Assembly (NCBI GenBank): GCA_051744245.1
Contig: JBNJCV010000042.1
Location: forward strand, 1 to 14,950
DNA: 14,950 nt
Reading direction: 5' to 3'
From: M55B165 sp051744245
Lineage (GTDB): Bacteria; Actinomycetota; Humimicrobiia; Humimicrobiales; Humimicrobiaceae
A program made the position numbers and the translations under genes. Shown here piece after piece: positions 6,181 through 14,065 of this stretch (the first letter of the stretch is position 1; every line of letters begins with the position of its first letter). The notes below the pieces were generated by a model. That model had not been told where the DNA came from, made no database searches, and saw nothing but the letters and a program-made list of their open reading frames with translations.

Positions 6181-7691
6181 GTTTTATTACTGTAATAAGT
6201 AAGCTTGATGTTGGAATAGAGCCAGCTGATATATTTTATTTACTTAAGGGTTATAAGTATTTATCTTTTTTGGACAGCAGTTTAGAAAAAAGCAAGTACT
6301 CAAAATATTCATACATCGGCTGGGATCCTGCTTTTGCCTTGGAAAGCTATGGATTTAGAAATAGCTTCTACAACCTTCGCAGCGGCATTAAGGTCGACAG
6401 CTACCAGCATCCTTTAAATTTTTTAGGTGAAAACATAGAAAAATTCAGCAACCAGGAGAGCCAGGAAAATGTATATATGGCTAGAGGGAATAAATTAAGA
6501 AAGGTAAAAAATTCAGACAGTTTGCCGGATTTTCTGGGAGGATTTGTAGGGTTTTTTTCTTATGACTTAAAAAATTATATTGAGAAGCTACCGGATACAG
6601 TTGCAGATGATTATAATATGCCTCTAATTTATCTGGTTTATTTTAACCGGATAATTGCTTTCAGCCACCGGCAAAATAGCTGGTTTTATATAAGGAACTT
6701 CTGTCAGGATAGGCGCTTAAAATTGTTTTTCCCTGGAGAGGATTCGGTTTCTGTTAATGTTGCAGATAAAATTATTGAAAAGATAAATTCAGAGAAAAGT
6801 ACATTAGTTTTTAAAAAAGAAAAACAGAGTTTAAAGAAAGTTAGGCAGCCAGTGAATTCCAAGCTGGTTTCTAATTTCAGAAAAGAAGATTATATTAATG
6901 CTGTATCCAGGGCAAAGGAATATATCCATAATGGTGATATATACCAGGTTAATATAAGCCAGAGGTTTAATATAGAATTAAACATTGACCCGGCTGGCTT
7001 CTATACCATATTAAGACAAAAAAATTCTGCTCCCTTTTCTGCATTTATTGGTAATCCTAAATTCAGTATTGCAAGCTCCTCACCGGAAAGATTTTTATAC
7101 ATAAAGAGAGGGGATATAGAAACCAGGCCAATTAAGGGGACAAGACCACGGGGGAAAAATAAAAGGGAAGATAACAGGTATGCAAGGGAGCTTAAATCCA
7201 GCCTTAAAGACAGGGCGGAGCTAAATATGATTGTAGATTTAGAAAGAAATGATCTGGGTAAAATCTGCTATTATGGAAGTGTGAAGGTAGCAGAACATGC
7301 AAAAATTGAAAAATATGCAAAAGTAATTCATTCTGTTTCTACGGTTGTGGGCAAAATAAAGGAAAATGTAGGTTTTGCAGAAATTATTAAAGCCACATTT
7401 CCCGGGGGTTCCATAACCGGGGCGCCCAAGATTAGGGCAATGGAAATAATTGATGAATTGGAGCCTACGGCCAGGAGCGTATATACTGGCTCCATCGGCT
7501 ATATTGGTATAAACGGAACAGCAGATTTAAATATTGCCATAAGGACTATTATAAATATTGGCAATAACTACTATTATAATGTTGGTGGGGGTATAGTTGA
7601 AGATTCTAATCCAGGTGAGGAATATAAGGAGACTCTGGATAAGGGGATTGCGTTAAAACAGGCATTGGAGTATTTTTTTAAATATGGATAA
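6177..7691 (+). CDS. pabB: Aminodeoxychorismate synthase component I
   Basis: This enzyme converts chorismate plus ammonia into 4-amino-4-deoxychorismate, in complex with PabA. It is 504 aa, the full family length. The N-terminal domain (about 1-220) carries SKYSYIGWDP, and the C-terminal chorismate-binding domain (about 230-500) carries HNGDIYQVNISQRF, SSSPERFL, PIKGTRPRG, ELNMIVDLERNDLG, PGGSITGAPKIRAMEII, GSIGYI and VGGGIVEDSNPGEEY. The decisive residue is Lys320 in PIKGT: PabB has Lys here while anthranilate synthase TrpE has Ala (PIAGT), and GSITGAPK is likewise the PabB form. The start ATG overlaps the pabA stop (ATGA) with no own Shine-Dalgarno, implying translational coupling and balanced subunit production. 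The 3' end overlaps pabC by 8 nt. Confidence 0.93.
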   Translation: MSFITVISKLDVGIEPADIFYLLKGYKYLSFLDSSLEKSKYSKYSYIGWDPAFALESYGFRNSFYNLRSGIKVDSYQHPLNFLGENIEKFSNQESQENVYMARGNKLRKVKNSDSLPDFLGGFVGFFSYDLKNYIEKLPDTVADDYNMPLIYLVYFNRIIAFSHRQNSWFYIRNFCQDRRLKLFFPGEDSVSVNVADKIIEKINSEKSTLVFKKEKQSLKKVRQPVNSKLVSNFRKEDYINAVSRAKEYIHNGDIYQVNISQRFNIELNIDPAGFYTILRQKNSAPFSAFIGNPKFSIASSSPERFLYIKRGDIETRPIKGTRPRGKNKREDNRYARELKSSLKDRAELNMIVDLERNDLGKICYYGSVKVAEHAKIEKYAKVIHSVSTVVGKIKENVGFAEIIKATFPGGSITGAPKIRAMEIIDELEPTARSVYTGSIGYIGINGTADLNIAIRTIINIGNNYYYNVGGGIVEDSNPGEEYKETLDKGIALKQALEYFFKYG

Positions 7692-8547
7692 TTATATTTT
7701 TATTAACGGCAGCTTAATTGCTGAAAGAAAATGTAAAATACCGGTAAGTGATAGGGGCTTTTTATATGGAGATGGGGTATTTGAAACCCTGAGAAGCTAC
7801 AAGGGAAATCTATTTGTAGTTAAAATGCACATTAGCAGGCTATTTAAATCACTGGGTTTTTTTAGCTACAAACACGATTTTAATGAAAATTATATTATTA
7901 AATCTATAAAAGAGACATTAAAAGCAAACCATCTTTCAAACTCAGATGCTTATATAAAAATTATAGTGACCAGGGGGAATTTCTCCGGGGACCTTGGCTT
8001 TGATTCTAAATTCAAGCCAAATTTAATAATAATTACTAAAACCCTAACCTCATATCCAGAAAAATTCTACAGGAGTGGAGCAAAGGCTATAACTTCTACT
8101 ATAAGAAGAACCAGCTCCTTTAACCCAATTTACAGGCATAAGAGCATAAACTACCTGGAAAGCATTTATGCAAAAAACGAAGCAAAGAAAAAGAAGGCAT
8201 TAGAAGCATTATTTTTAACAGAAGACAATATAGTTTTAGAGTGTGCTACTAGCAATATTTTTATGGAAAAAGATAACAGGATATATACTCCTTCACTAGA
8301 GTTAAATATCCTTCCAGGAATCACCAGGAGAATTATTATTGGACTATGTAGAGAAAATAATATAGATATAGTAGAAGAAAAAATATATTATCAGAACTTG
8401 CTGAAAGCAGATTTTTTATTTCTTACAAATTCAATTATGGAAATTATGCCTGTACAAAGTATAGACAACTCTGTCTTTAAAGAGGTCTCTGAATCTGCTA
8501 TTTTTAAAGAATTGGCAATGCTATATACAAGGAAAACATCAACATAA
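7684..8547 (+). CDS. pabC: Aminodeoxychorismate lyase (class IV PLP aminotransferase fold)
   Basis: This PLP enzyme is expected to split 4-amino-4-deoxychorismate into p-aminobenzoate and pyruvate. Seen in 287 aa: VSDRGFLYGDGVFETLR near the N-terminus, the PLP lysine Lys153 in YRHKSINYLESIYAKNEA, then ECATSNIFM and LNILPGITR, which bind the cofactor phosphate and carboxylate in this fold. The ATG lies within the end of pabB (8-nt overlap), with GGAG 13 nt upstream. Fold type IV also includes branched-chain and D-amino-acid aminotransferases, which cannot be excluded from motifs alone; placement directly after pabA and pabB makes PabC the best call. It completes the PABA branch of folate synthesis in a single operon. 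Confidence 0.85.
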   Translation: MDNYIFINGSLIAERKCKIPVSDRGFLYGDGVFETLRSYKGNLFVVKMHISRLFKSLGFFSYKHDFNENYIIKSIKETLKANHLSNSDAYIKIIVTRGNFSGDLGFDSKFKPNLIIITKTLTSYPEKFYRSGAKAITSTIRRTSSFNPIYRHKSINYLESIYAKNEAKKKKALEALFLTEDNIVLECATSNIFMEKDNRIYTPSLELNILPGITRRIIIGLCRENNIDIVEEKIYYQNLLKADFLFLTNSIMEIMPVQSIDNSVFKEVSESAIFKELAMLYTRKTST

Positions 8548-8623
8548 ATTTCCGGTTAAATTATCTGACATAGGCTGCTTGGCTTTTTTAACCCAACTAT
8601 ATTATTATTAACTAAAAAAGAAG
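8548..8623 (+). other. Short intergenic gap between pabC and malic enzyme
   Basis: These 76 nt hold a GGTTAAA / TTTAACC pair (8554-8560 and 8587-8593) with a 26-nt loop and a T6 run inside the right arm (8584-8589). This is too loose for a confident intrinsic terminator. No clear promoter was assigned. Confidence 0.25.
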
Positions 8624-8625
8624 AT

Positions 8626-8630
8626 GGAGG
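8626..8630 (+). promoter_or_regulatory. Shine-Dalgarno GGAGG deciding a TTG start at 8636
   Basis: GGAGG lies 5 nt before TTG 8636-8638 and inside the longer frame that begins at ATG 8624. Starting at TTG gives the residues (M)DIYQEALEMHKK, matching where malic enzymes usually begin, whereas the ATG has only a weak AAGAAG before it. Confidence 0.6.
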
Positions 8631-8635
8631 ATATT

Positions 8636-9856
8636 TTGGACATTTACCAGGAAGCGCTTGAAATGCATAAAAAATTTGTGGGAAAAATAGATGTAATAAG
8701 CAAGGTGAAAACAGAGAATGAGCATGACCTTTCCCTGGCTTACTCTCCGGGAGTGGCAGAACCGTGCAGGGCCATAGCAGAAGATAAATCCAAGCTAAAT
8801 ACATATACTGCCAGGGGCAATATGATTGCCGTGGTATCTGACGGATCTGCAGTACTGGGCCTGGGAAATATTGGGTCAAAGGCCAGCTTGCCGGTAATGG
8901 AGGGAAAGTGTGTTCTCTTTAAGCAGTTTGGTGGAGTATCAGCTTTTCCAATATGCATTGATAGCCAGGACAATGGGGTTATAGTGGAGACAGTAAAACT
9001 TCTAGAACCCTCTTTTTCAGGAATTAACTTAGAAGATATTGCCGCTCCCAGGTGCTTTGAAATTGAAGAAAGGCTTAAAAAAGAATCTTCCATGCTAACT
9101 TTTCATGATGATCAGCACGGGACAGCAATTGTAACTCTTGCTGGACTTATTAATGCTCTAAAGATTTATGGCAAAAATATAAAAGATATAAAAATAGTGA
9201 TAAACGGAGCAGGAGCCGCAGGTATTGCAATATTTAAGCTTCTAGATTACCTGGGAGCGGGAAATATAATTATGTGCGACAGCAAGGGTATAATAAGTAA
9301 AAAAAGAAAAGATCTTAACCCGTTTAAGGAAGATGTTGCCCAAAAAACTAACCAGGAAAATATTTCCGGAAGCCTCGTTGATGCAGTGGCTGGAGCGGAT
9401 GTATTTATAGGGGTATCTGTTGCAGATATTTTAACTCCGGAAATGATAAGAAAAATGGAAAAAAAGCCAATAATTTTTGCCCTGGCAAACCCCGAGCCAG
9501 AAATAAAGCCAACTCTTGCCAAAGAAAATGGGGTCGAGATTATTGCAACTGGCAGAAGTGATTATTCAAACCAGGTTAACAATGTCCTGGCTTTTCCTGG
9601 CATTTTCAGAGGAGCTCTGGATGCAAAAGCCAGAGAGATAAACATGGCTATGAAAGTAGCTGCTGGCAGGGCAATTGCAAAAATCATAGGCCACAACATT
9701 AACACTGATTATATCATTCCTAAACCTTTTGATAGAAAAGTGCTTCCAGCAGTTGCAGTAAGTGTTGCCAAGGCTGCGGTTGAGACCGGTTATGCACCTG
9801 AAGATACAGACCTTGGTTGGATAGAGGAAAAAGCAAAAACTATCTTAAATATATAG
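8636..9856 (+). CDS. Malic enzyme, NAD(P)-dependent, short form
   Basis: It oxidatively decarboxylates malate to pyruvate and CO2 with reduction of NAD(P); it could also run towards malate. About 406 aa, the short bacterial form without a phosphotransacetylase domain. Seen, numbering from TTG 8636: catalytic Tyr36 in SLAYSPGVAEPC, catalytic Lys91 in MEGKCVLFK, the metal-binding HDDQHGTA, the Rossmann motif INGAGAAGIA, FALANPEPEI and GRSDYSNQVNNVLAFPG. The alternative start, ATG 8624, adds four residues (MEDI). It is followed at once by the aldo/keto reductase, whose AGGAGG site begins at the malic enzyme stop codon, so the two are probably co-transcribed. Cofactor preference (NAD or NADP) was not resolved. 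Confidence 0.93.
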   Translation: MDIYQEALEMHKKFVGKIDVISKVKTENEHDLSLAYSPGVAEPCRAIAEDKSKLNTYTARGNMIAVVSDGSAVLGLGNIGSKASLPVMEGKCVLFKQFGGVSAFPICIDSQDNGVIVETVKLLEPSFSGINLEDIAAPRCFEIEERLKKESSMLTFHDDQHGTAIVTLAGLINALKIYGKNIKDIKIVINGAGAAGIAIFKLLDYLGAGNIIMCDSKGIISKKRKDLNPFKEDVAQKTNQENISGSLVDAVAGADVFIGVSVADILTPEMIRKMEKKPIIFALANPEPEIKPTLAKENGVEIIATGRSDYSNQVNNVLAFPGIFRGALDAKAREINMAMKVAAGRAIAKIIGHNINTDYIIPKPFDRKVLPAVAVSVAKAAVETGYAPEDTDLGWIEEKAKTILNI

Positions 9857-9867
9857 GAGGCGTTGGC

Positions 9868-10851
9868 ATGAAGTACAGGATGCTTGGAAAGACAGGCTTC
9901 AAAGTATCGGAAGTATCGCTTGGAACCTGGCAGCTTGGAGGTCGCTGGGGTGAAGAGTTTAGTGAGAAAAATGCCTGGGAGATACTTGAAAAAGCAGCAG
10001 ACCTGGGTATTAACTTTATAGACACTGCTGATAAATATAATGAGGGATTAAGTGAAAAAGTTATAGGAAAATTTATCAAAAAAATGGATGGGGATATGTT
10101 TGTGGCTACCAAATGCGGCAGGAGATTGGAACCCCACACTGCCAGTGGCTATAATGAGAAAAACATTAGAAAGTTTCTGGAGGATAGCCTGAAAAATATG
10201 GAATTGGAAGCAATTGATCTTCTACAGCTTCATTGCCCACCCACCGAAGTTTATTATAGGCCTGAAATTTTTGAATTATTAGAAAAGTTAACAGAAGAAG
10301 GAAAAATTAAGCATTTTGGAGTCAGTGTAGAAAAAATTGAGGAAGGCCTGAAGGCTATAGAGTATCCTAACCTGGCAACCGTACAAATAATATATAATAT
10401 GTTCAGGCAGAGGCCACAGGAATTATTTTTCCCCAGGGCAAGAGAAAAGAACGTAGGCATTATAGTCAGGGTGCCGCTGGCAAGCGGCCTATTGACCGGT
10501 AAGTTTGGCAGGGATACAAAATTTGCCGAAGGTGACCACCGCAACTTCAACCGGGAAGGGGAAGCTTTTGACAAAGGGGAGACATTCTCTGGAGTACCCT
10601 ATAATATAGGGCTGGCCGCAGTTGAGGAATTAAAGAAAGCATTTAATTCCAGTTCTTTAGCTGAGTATGCATTGCGCTGGGTTCTTATGAATGAAAACAT
10701 AAGTTGCGTTATACCTGGGGCAAGCAAGGTATCCCAGGTGGAAACAAATACCAAAGCTTCAGGTACCCCGCCACTGGCTCCCGGACAACTGGAAAAGGTA
10801 AGAGATATTTACAACAAGTATATAAGAAAATATGTCCACCAATCCTGGTAA
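9868..10851 (+). CDS. Aldo/keto reductase
   Basis: This 327-aa NAD(P)H-dependent oxidoreductase of the aldo/keto reductase superfamily reduces aldehydes or ketones, substrate unknown. The catalytic tetrad is visible: Asp52 and Tyr57 (FIDTADKYNEG), Lys82 (ATKCGRR) and His122 (LLQLHCPP). Further family marks are MKYRMLGKTGFKVSEVSLGT at the N-terminus, the FGVSVE strand, IIVRVPLASGLLTGKF and the cofactor-binding VIPGASKVSQVE near the C-terminus. The start at ATG 9868 is fixed by AGGAGG (9855-9860) with a 7-nt spacer; a longer frame from 9817 would overlap the malic enzyme by 40 nt and adds residues unlike the family. Co-transcription with the malic enzyme is likely, though no metabolic link follows from that alone. 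Confidence 0.92.
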   Translation: MKYRMLGKTGFKVSEVSLGTWQLGGRWGEEFSEKNAWEILEKAADLGINFIDTADKYNEGLSEKVIGKFIKKMDGDMFVATKCGRRLEPHTASGYNEKNIRKFLEDSLKNMELEAIDLLQLHCPPTEVYYRPEIFELLEKLTEEGKIKHFGVSVEKIEEGLKAIEYPNLATVQIIYNMFRQRPQELFFPRAREKNVGIIVRVPLASGLLTGKFGRDTKFAEGDHRNFNREGEAFDKGETFSGVPYNIGLAAVEELKKAFNSSSLAEYALRWVLMNENISCVIPGASKVSQVETNTKASGTPPLAPGQLEKVRDIYNKYIRKYVHQSW

Positions 10852-10874
10852 ATAATATTTACTTAGTTTTTTTT
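10848..10874 (+). terminator. Possible weak intrinsic terminator after the aldo/keto reductase
   Basis: GTAAAT / ATTTAC (10848-10853 and 10857-10862) can pair around a 3-nt loop, overlapping the TAA stop, and T8 follows at 10867-10874. The stem is short and AT-rich, so termination would be inefficient at best. Confidence 0.3.
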
Positions 10875-10923
10875 CAGTGATAACATTTGTTTTAATGTAT
10901 TTTACTAGAAGGGGGAGGCAGGC

Positions 10924-11454
10924 ATGAAATTTAAAAGTCTGTTGGATATAATAGATTCAAGGAAAAGCATACGTTCTTTTAAACCGGATTTAATAGAGGA
11001 AGAAAAATTAAATTATATACTTAATGCATTCAGAAAGGCGCCTTCTGCTAAAAATTTGCAGCCATGGAAACTTATTTTAGTAAAAGATGGTAAGAAGAAA
11101 AACGATCTTGCTATCGCCTGCAAAAATCAGACTTTTATAGCAGAAGCCCCTGTAATAATTGTAGCATGCGCAAATGAAGATGAAGCGTATTCCACCATGG
11201 GAGGCTATATGAGCAGTTTTGCTGTGGATACCGCATTAGCCCTTGAGCATTTAATCTTGGCTGCAACTGAACAGGGCTTAGGTACTTGCTGGATTGGGGC
11301 TTTCAAAGAAAAACTGGTAAAAGACCTGCTGCATATCCCTGAAAATATCAGGGTAGTTGCCTTAACTCCTGTGGGATATTCTGCAAAAGAAGGAATTACC
11401 CGGAAAAGGAAGCCTTTGTCAAAAATTGTTTGTTATGACAGATATATCGAATGA
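10924..11454 (+). CDS. Nitroreductase family protein
   Basis: This 176-aa FMN-dependent reductase belongs to the short nitroreductase group. Seen: the FMN-phosphate motif RKSIRSF (Arg13 to Phe19 region), RKAPSAKNLQPWKLILV, the central helix segment DTALALEHLILAATEQGLGTCWIGAF typical of the fold (given here as positions about 97-122), and VVALTPVGYSAKE near the end. GGGGGAGG at 10911-10918 lies 5 nt before the ATG. Members reduce nitroaromatics, quinones or flavins in vitro, and the natural substrate is generally unknown, as here. It sits 72 nt after the aldo/keto reductase and 25 nt before the tRNA nucleotidyltransferase fusion. Confidence 0.9.
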   Translation: MKFKSLLDIIDSRKSIRSFKPDLIEEEKLNYILNAFRKAPSAKNLQPWKLILVKDGKKKNDLAIACKNQTFIAEAPVIIVACANEDEAYSTMGGYMSSFAVDTALALEHLILAATEQGLGTCWIGAFKEKLVKDLLHIPENIRVVALTPVGYSAKEGITRKRKPLSKIVCYDRYIE

Positions 11455-11479
11455 CAATCAAAAGATTTCCAAATAATAT

Positions 11480-14065
11480 ATGGAAATTATTGTTACACAT
11501 ATAAGCACTGATTTTGATGCTTTTGCTGCTACTATTGCGGCAAAAAAAATCTATCCCCAGGCCAGCATACTTTTACCCACTTCTGTTAACCAGAATGTCA
11601 GGAGATTTATCACCTTGCATGAAGACGACCTCCCGCCGTTAAGGGATCCCAGGGATATTGACTTATCTAAGGTTCAGAAGATTATTATGGTTGATACCAG
11701 AATTGGCCAGAGAATAGGTTTTGCCAAGAAAGCTTTAAAAAACAAGGGGGTAAAAATATTGATATACGACCATCACCAGGAATCTGGTGAAGATATTAAA
11801 AGCGAATATGATTATTCCCTGGAAATAGGCGCAACCACATCCATGTTGGTTAATATACTGGACAAGAAAAAAATTAAAATAACTCCCCTGGAGGCTACTT
11901 TGTTTGCGCTTGGAATATATGAAGATACGGGCTCTTTTACCTATCCCAATACTTCTCCCATGGATTTAAAGGCTGCTTCCCTTCTGCTAAAGGTGGGGGC
12001 AAATATGTATGTTTTAAATAAATTCCATAATATCTCACTCGATGAAGAACAGCATGAACTTTTAGAGAAATTAATTGACTACTCCCAGAAGGTGAATATA
12101 AAGGGGAAGGAATTGCTTATATCTTTTACAGAAACCGATAGATATGTTGAAGGTCTTTCCATACTGACCAGAAAGCTTTCACAGATTGAAGATTTAAATG
12201 ATGTTTTCTGCTGGGTAAAAATGAAAGACAAGGTATACATAGTGGCTAGAAGCTATGACCAAAGCCTGGATGTCTCCAAAATATTATCAGAAATAGGGGG
12301 TGGAGGCCATCCACAAGCTGCTTCTGCAGTGGCAGAAGGAAACGAATATGGGAAAATTAAGGATAAAATAATAAATGCTATTGAAAAACATATAGTTAAG
12401 CCTACCCTTGCAAAGGATATTATGTCTTACCCGGTGAGGTTTGTAAAAGAAGATGATACCATTGAAAATGTAGATAAGATTTTAAAAAAATATGGGCATT
12501 CAGGCATACCCATAATTGGCGCGGATAAAAAACTTGCAGGAATTATAACCAGAAAAGATATTGACAAAGCCATCAAGCATGGTTTAGCCCATGCTCCTGT
12601 AAAAGGATTCAGGTCCCATGAAGTTGTTACTGCAAAACCGGATGATACGGTTGAGGATATTCAAAAGAAAATGGTTGAAAATGGTATAGGCAGAATCCCT
12701 ATTGTTTCCCATGGCGAAATAGCGGGGATTATTACCAGAAAAGATATTCTGAGGTATCTGCATGGTAAAGGCTATAACCAGCATAACGGTAAAGCTTTTA
12801 AGGCTGGACTAAGAGAAAAAATTAATAAGCATTTTCCCAGGGATATTTTAAATATTTTAAGCATAATTTCAGAAACCGGGAAAGAGTTAAATTACAATAC
12901 ATATCTTGTGGGAGGTATAGTAAGGGATATTTTACTGGATATACCCAATCTGGATATAGATATTGTGGTTGAAGGGGATGGAATTGAACTTGCAAAACTT
13001 GTGGGCAGAAAAATTGGGTGCAGGGTTGAAAGCCATGAAAAATTTAAAACTTCCGTGATTGTGCTGGGAAAAGGTCTGCATATAGATGTGGCAACTGCCA
13101 GAGTAGAGTATTATGAAAAGCCTGCAGCATTACCCCTGGTTGAAAAGGGCAGCATAAAACAAGACTTATCTAGAAGGGATTTTACTATTAATTCAATGGC
13201 CTTATCTTTAAACAAGGGCAGTTTCGGCACAGTACTGGATTTTTTTGGTGGCCAGAAGGATTTGCGGGAAAAAAGGATAAAGGTTTTGCATAAATTGAGT
13301 TTTATAGAAGATCCTACCAGGATTTTCAGGGCAGTAAGGTTTGAGCAAAGGCTGGGCTTTAAGATTGACTCCCAGACAGAAAGGCTAGCTAAAACTACCA
13401 TTAATATGGACATGGTATCAAAACTTACTGGTGTAAGGATAAGGGATGAGCTAATTTCAATATTAAACGAGGAAAGCCCCTGGAAGCCCATAAAAAGGTT
13501 ATATGACCTGGGTGCTTTAAACAAGATAGGACTTAATGTTAAGGCAGATGATAATTTTATATCAAATATGAAGGCAATTATTTCTGCCAAAAATAAGCTG
13601 GAGCCCTATTATGAAGAAGGTATAGAAAAATGGAGGCTCTTGTTTATACTAATGCTGATAGGCGAACCCCTTAGCAGAATAAGGGGCTGGTGCTCTAAAA
13701 TGAAAGTTAAGGAGAAAGATATACAAGTTATCATAGATACTTTAAGCAATATGAAAAAAGCTAAAAAGTTGCTGGGCACTGAAATAAAAAAGAATTCTGA
13801 ATTATATAAAACAGTTAAAAATTTTACCCCTGAGCTTCAGGTGATATGTTCTACCTGGGGAGAGGTATTTAGAAAAAATATATTAAGATATTTAAAGGCT
13901 TTGGCAAATATTTCCCTTGAGATAGATGGAAATACCCTAATCAATCTGGGGTATAAACCTTCACCAAAATTTAAGAATGTTCTAAGCAAGTTATTTGAGC
14001 TTAAACTTGACGGCAAAATAAGTAGCCGGAATGAAGAAATTCAATATGCTAAGAAGTTATTTTAA
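11480..14065 (+). CDS. DHH phosphoesterase - CBS pair - tRNA nucleotidyltransferase fusion (CCA- or partial CCA-adding)
   Basis: This 861-aa protein combines three units. Residues 1 to about 300 are a DHH/DHHA1 phosphoesterase with all metal ligands visible: Asp11 and Asp13 (STDFDAF), Asp72 (VDTR), Asp97-His98-His99 and the GGGGHPQA loop with His277. Residues about 309-430 are two CBS domains, each ending GIITRKDI, likely nucleotide sensors. Residues about 450-861 form a class II tRNA nucleotidyltransferase: LVGGIVRD (Gly478-Gly479, Arg482, Asp483), the catalytic pair Asp492/Asp494 (DIDIVV), RRDFTINSMA (Arg565-Arg566-Asp567) and template motif EDPTR (Glu610, Asp611, Arg614). The loop between the first two catalytic motifs looks complete, so full CCA addition is possible; a CC- or A-only enzyme cannot be excluded. 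The DHH part may degrade short RNA, as in NanRNase/RecJ relatives, coupling tRNA 3'-end repair and decay. No clear Shine-Dalgarno precedes the ATG. Confidence 0.92.
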   Translation: MEIIVTHISTDFDAFAATIAAKKIYPQASILLPTSVNQNVRRFITLHEDDLPPLRDPRDIDLSKVQKIIMVDTRIGQRIGFAKKALKNKGVKILIYDHHQESGEDIKSEYDYSLEIGATTSMLVNILDKKKIKITPLEATLFALGIYEDTGSFTYPNTSPMDLKAASLLLKVGANMYVLNKFHNISLDEEQHELLEKLIDYSQKVNIKGKELLISFTETDRYVEGLSILTRKLSQIEDLNDVFCWVKMKDKVYIVARSYDQSLDVSKILSEIGGGGHPQAASAVAEGNEYGKIKDKIINAIEKHIVKPTLAKDIMSYPVRFVKEDDTIENVDKILKKYGHSGIPIIGADKKLAGIITRKDIDKAIKHGLAHAPVKGFRSHEVVTAKPDDTVEDIQKKMVENGIGRIPIVSHGEIAGIITRKDILRYLHGKGYNQHNGKAFKAGLREKINKHFPRDILNILSIISETGKELNYNTYLVGGIVRDILLDIPNLDIDIVVEGDGIELAKLVGRKIGCRVESHEKFKTSVIVLGKGLHIDVATARVEYYEKPAALPLVEKGSIKQDLSRRDFTINSMALSLNKGSFGTVLDFFGGQKDLREKRIKVLHKLSFIEDPTRIFRAVRFEQRLGFKIDSQTERLAKTTINMDMVSKLTGVRIRDELISILNEESPWKPIKRLYDLGALNKIGLNVKADDNFISNMKAIISAKNKLEPYYEEGIEKWRLLFILMLIGEPLSRIRGWCSKMKVKEKDIQVIIDTLSNMKKAKKLLGTEIKKNSELYKTVKNFTPELQVICSTWGEVFRKNILRYLKALANISLEIDGNTLINLGYKPSPKFKNVLSKLFELKLDGKISSRNEEIQYAKKLF

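Noticed and set aside
6177..7691. Anthranilate synthase component I (trpE)
   Set aside because: The PIKGT lysine and GSITGAPK forms fit PabB, and pabC follows directly.
8556..8879. Minus-strand open frame opposite the start of the malic enzyme gene
   Set aside because: It covers conserved malic enzyme codons and shows no family features, so it is a shadow frame.
9817..9867. 17-codon N-terminal extension of the aldo/keto reductase
   Set aside because: It overlaps the malic enzyme end, and AGGAGG at 9855-9860 fixes the start at ATG 9868.
13111..13590. 159-codon minus-strand open frame inside the tRNA nucleotidyltransferase region
   Set aside because: It lies opposite conserved nucleotidyltransferase motifs (RRD, EDPTR) and has no start signal.
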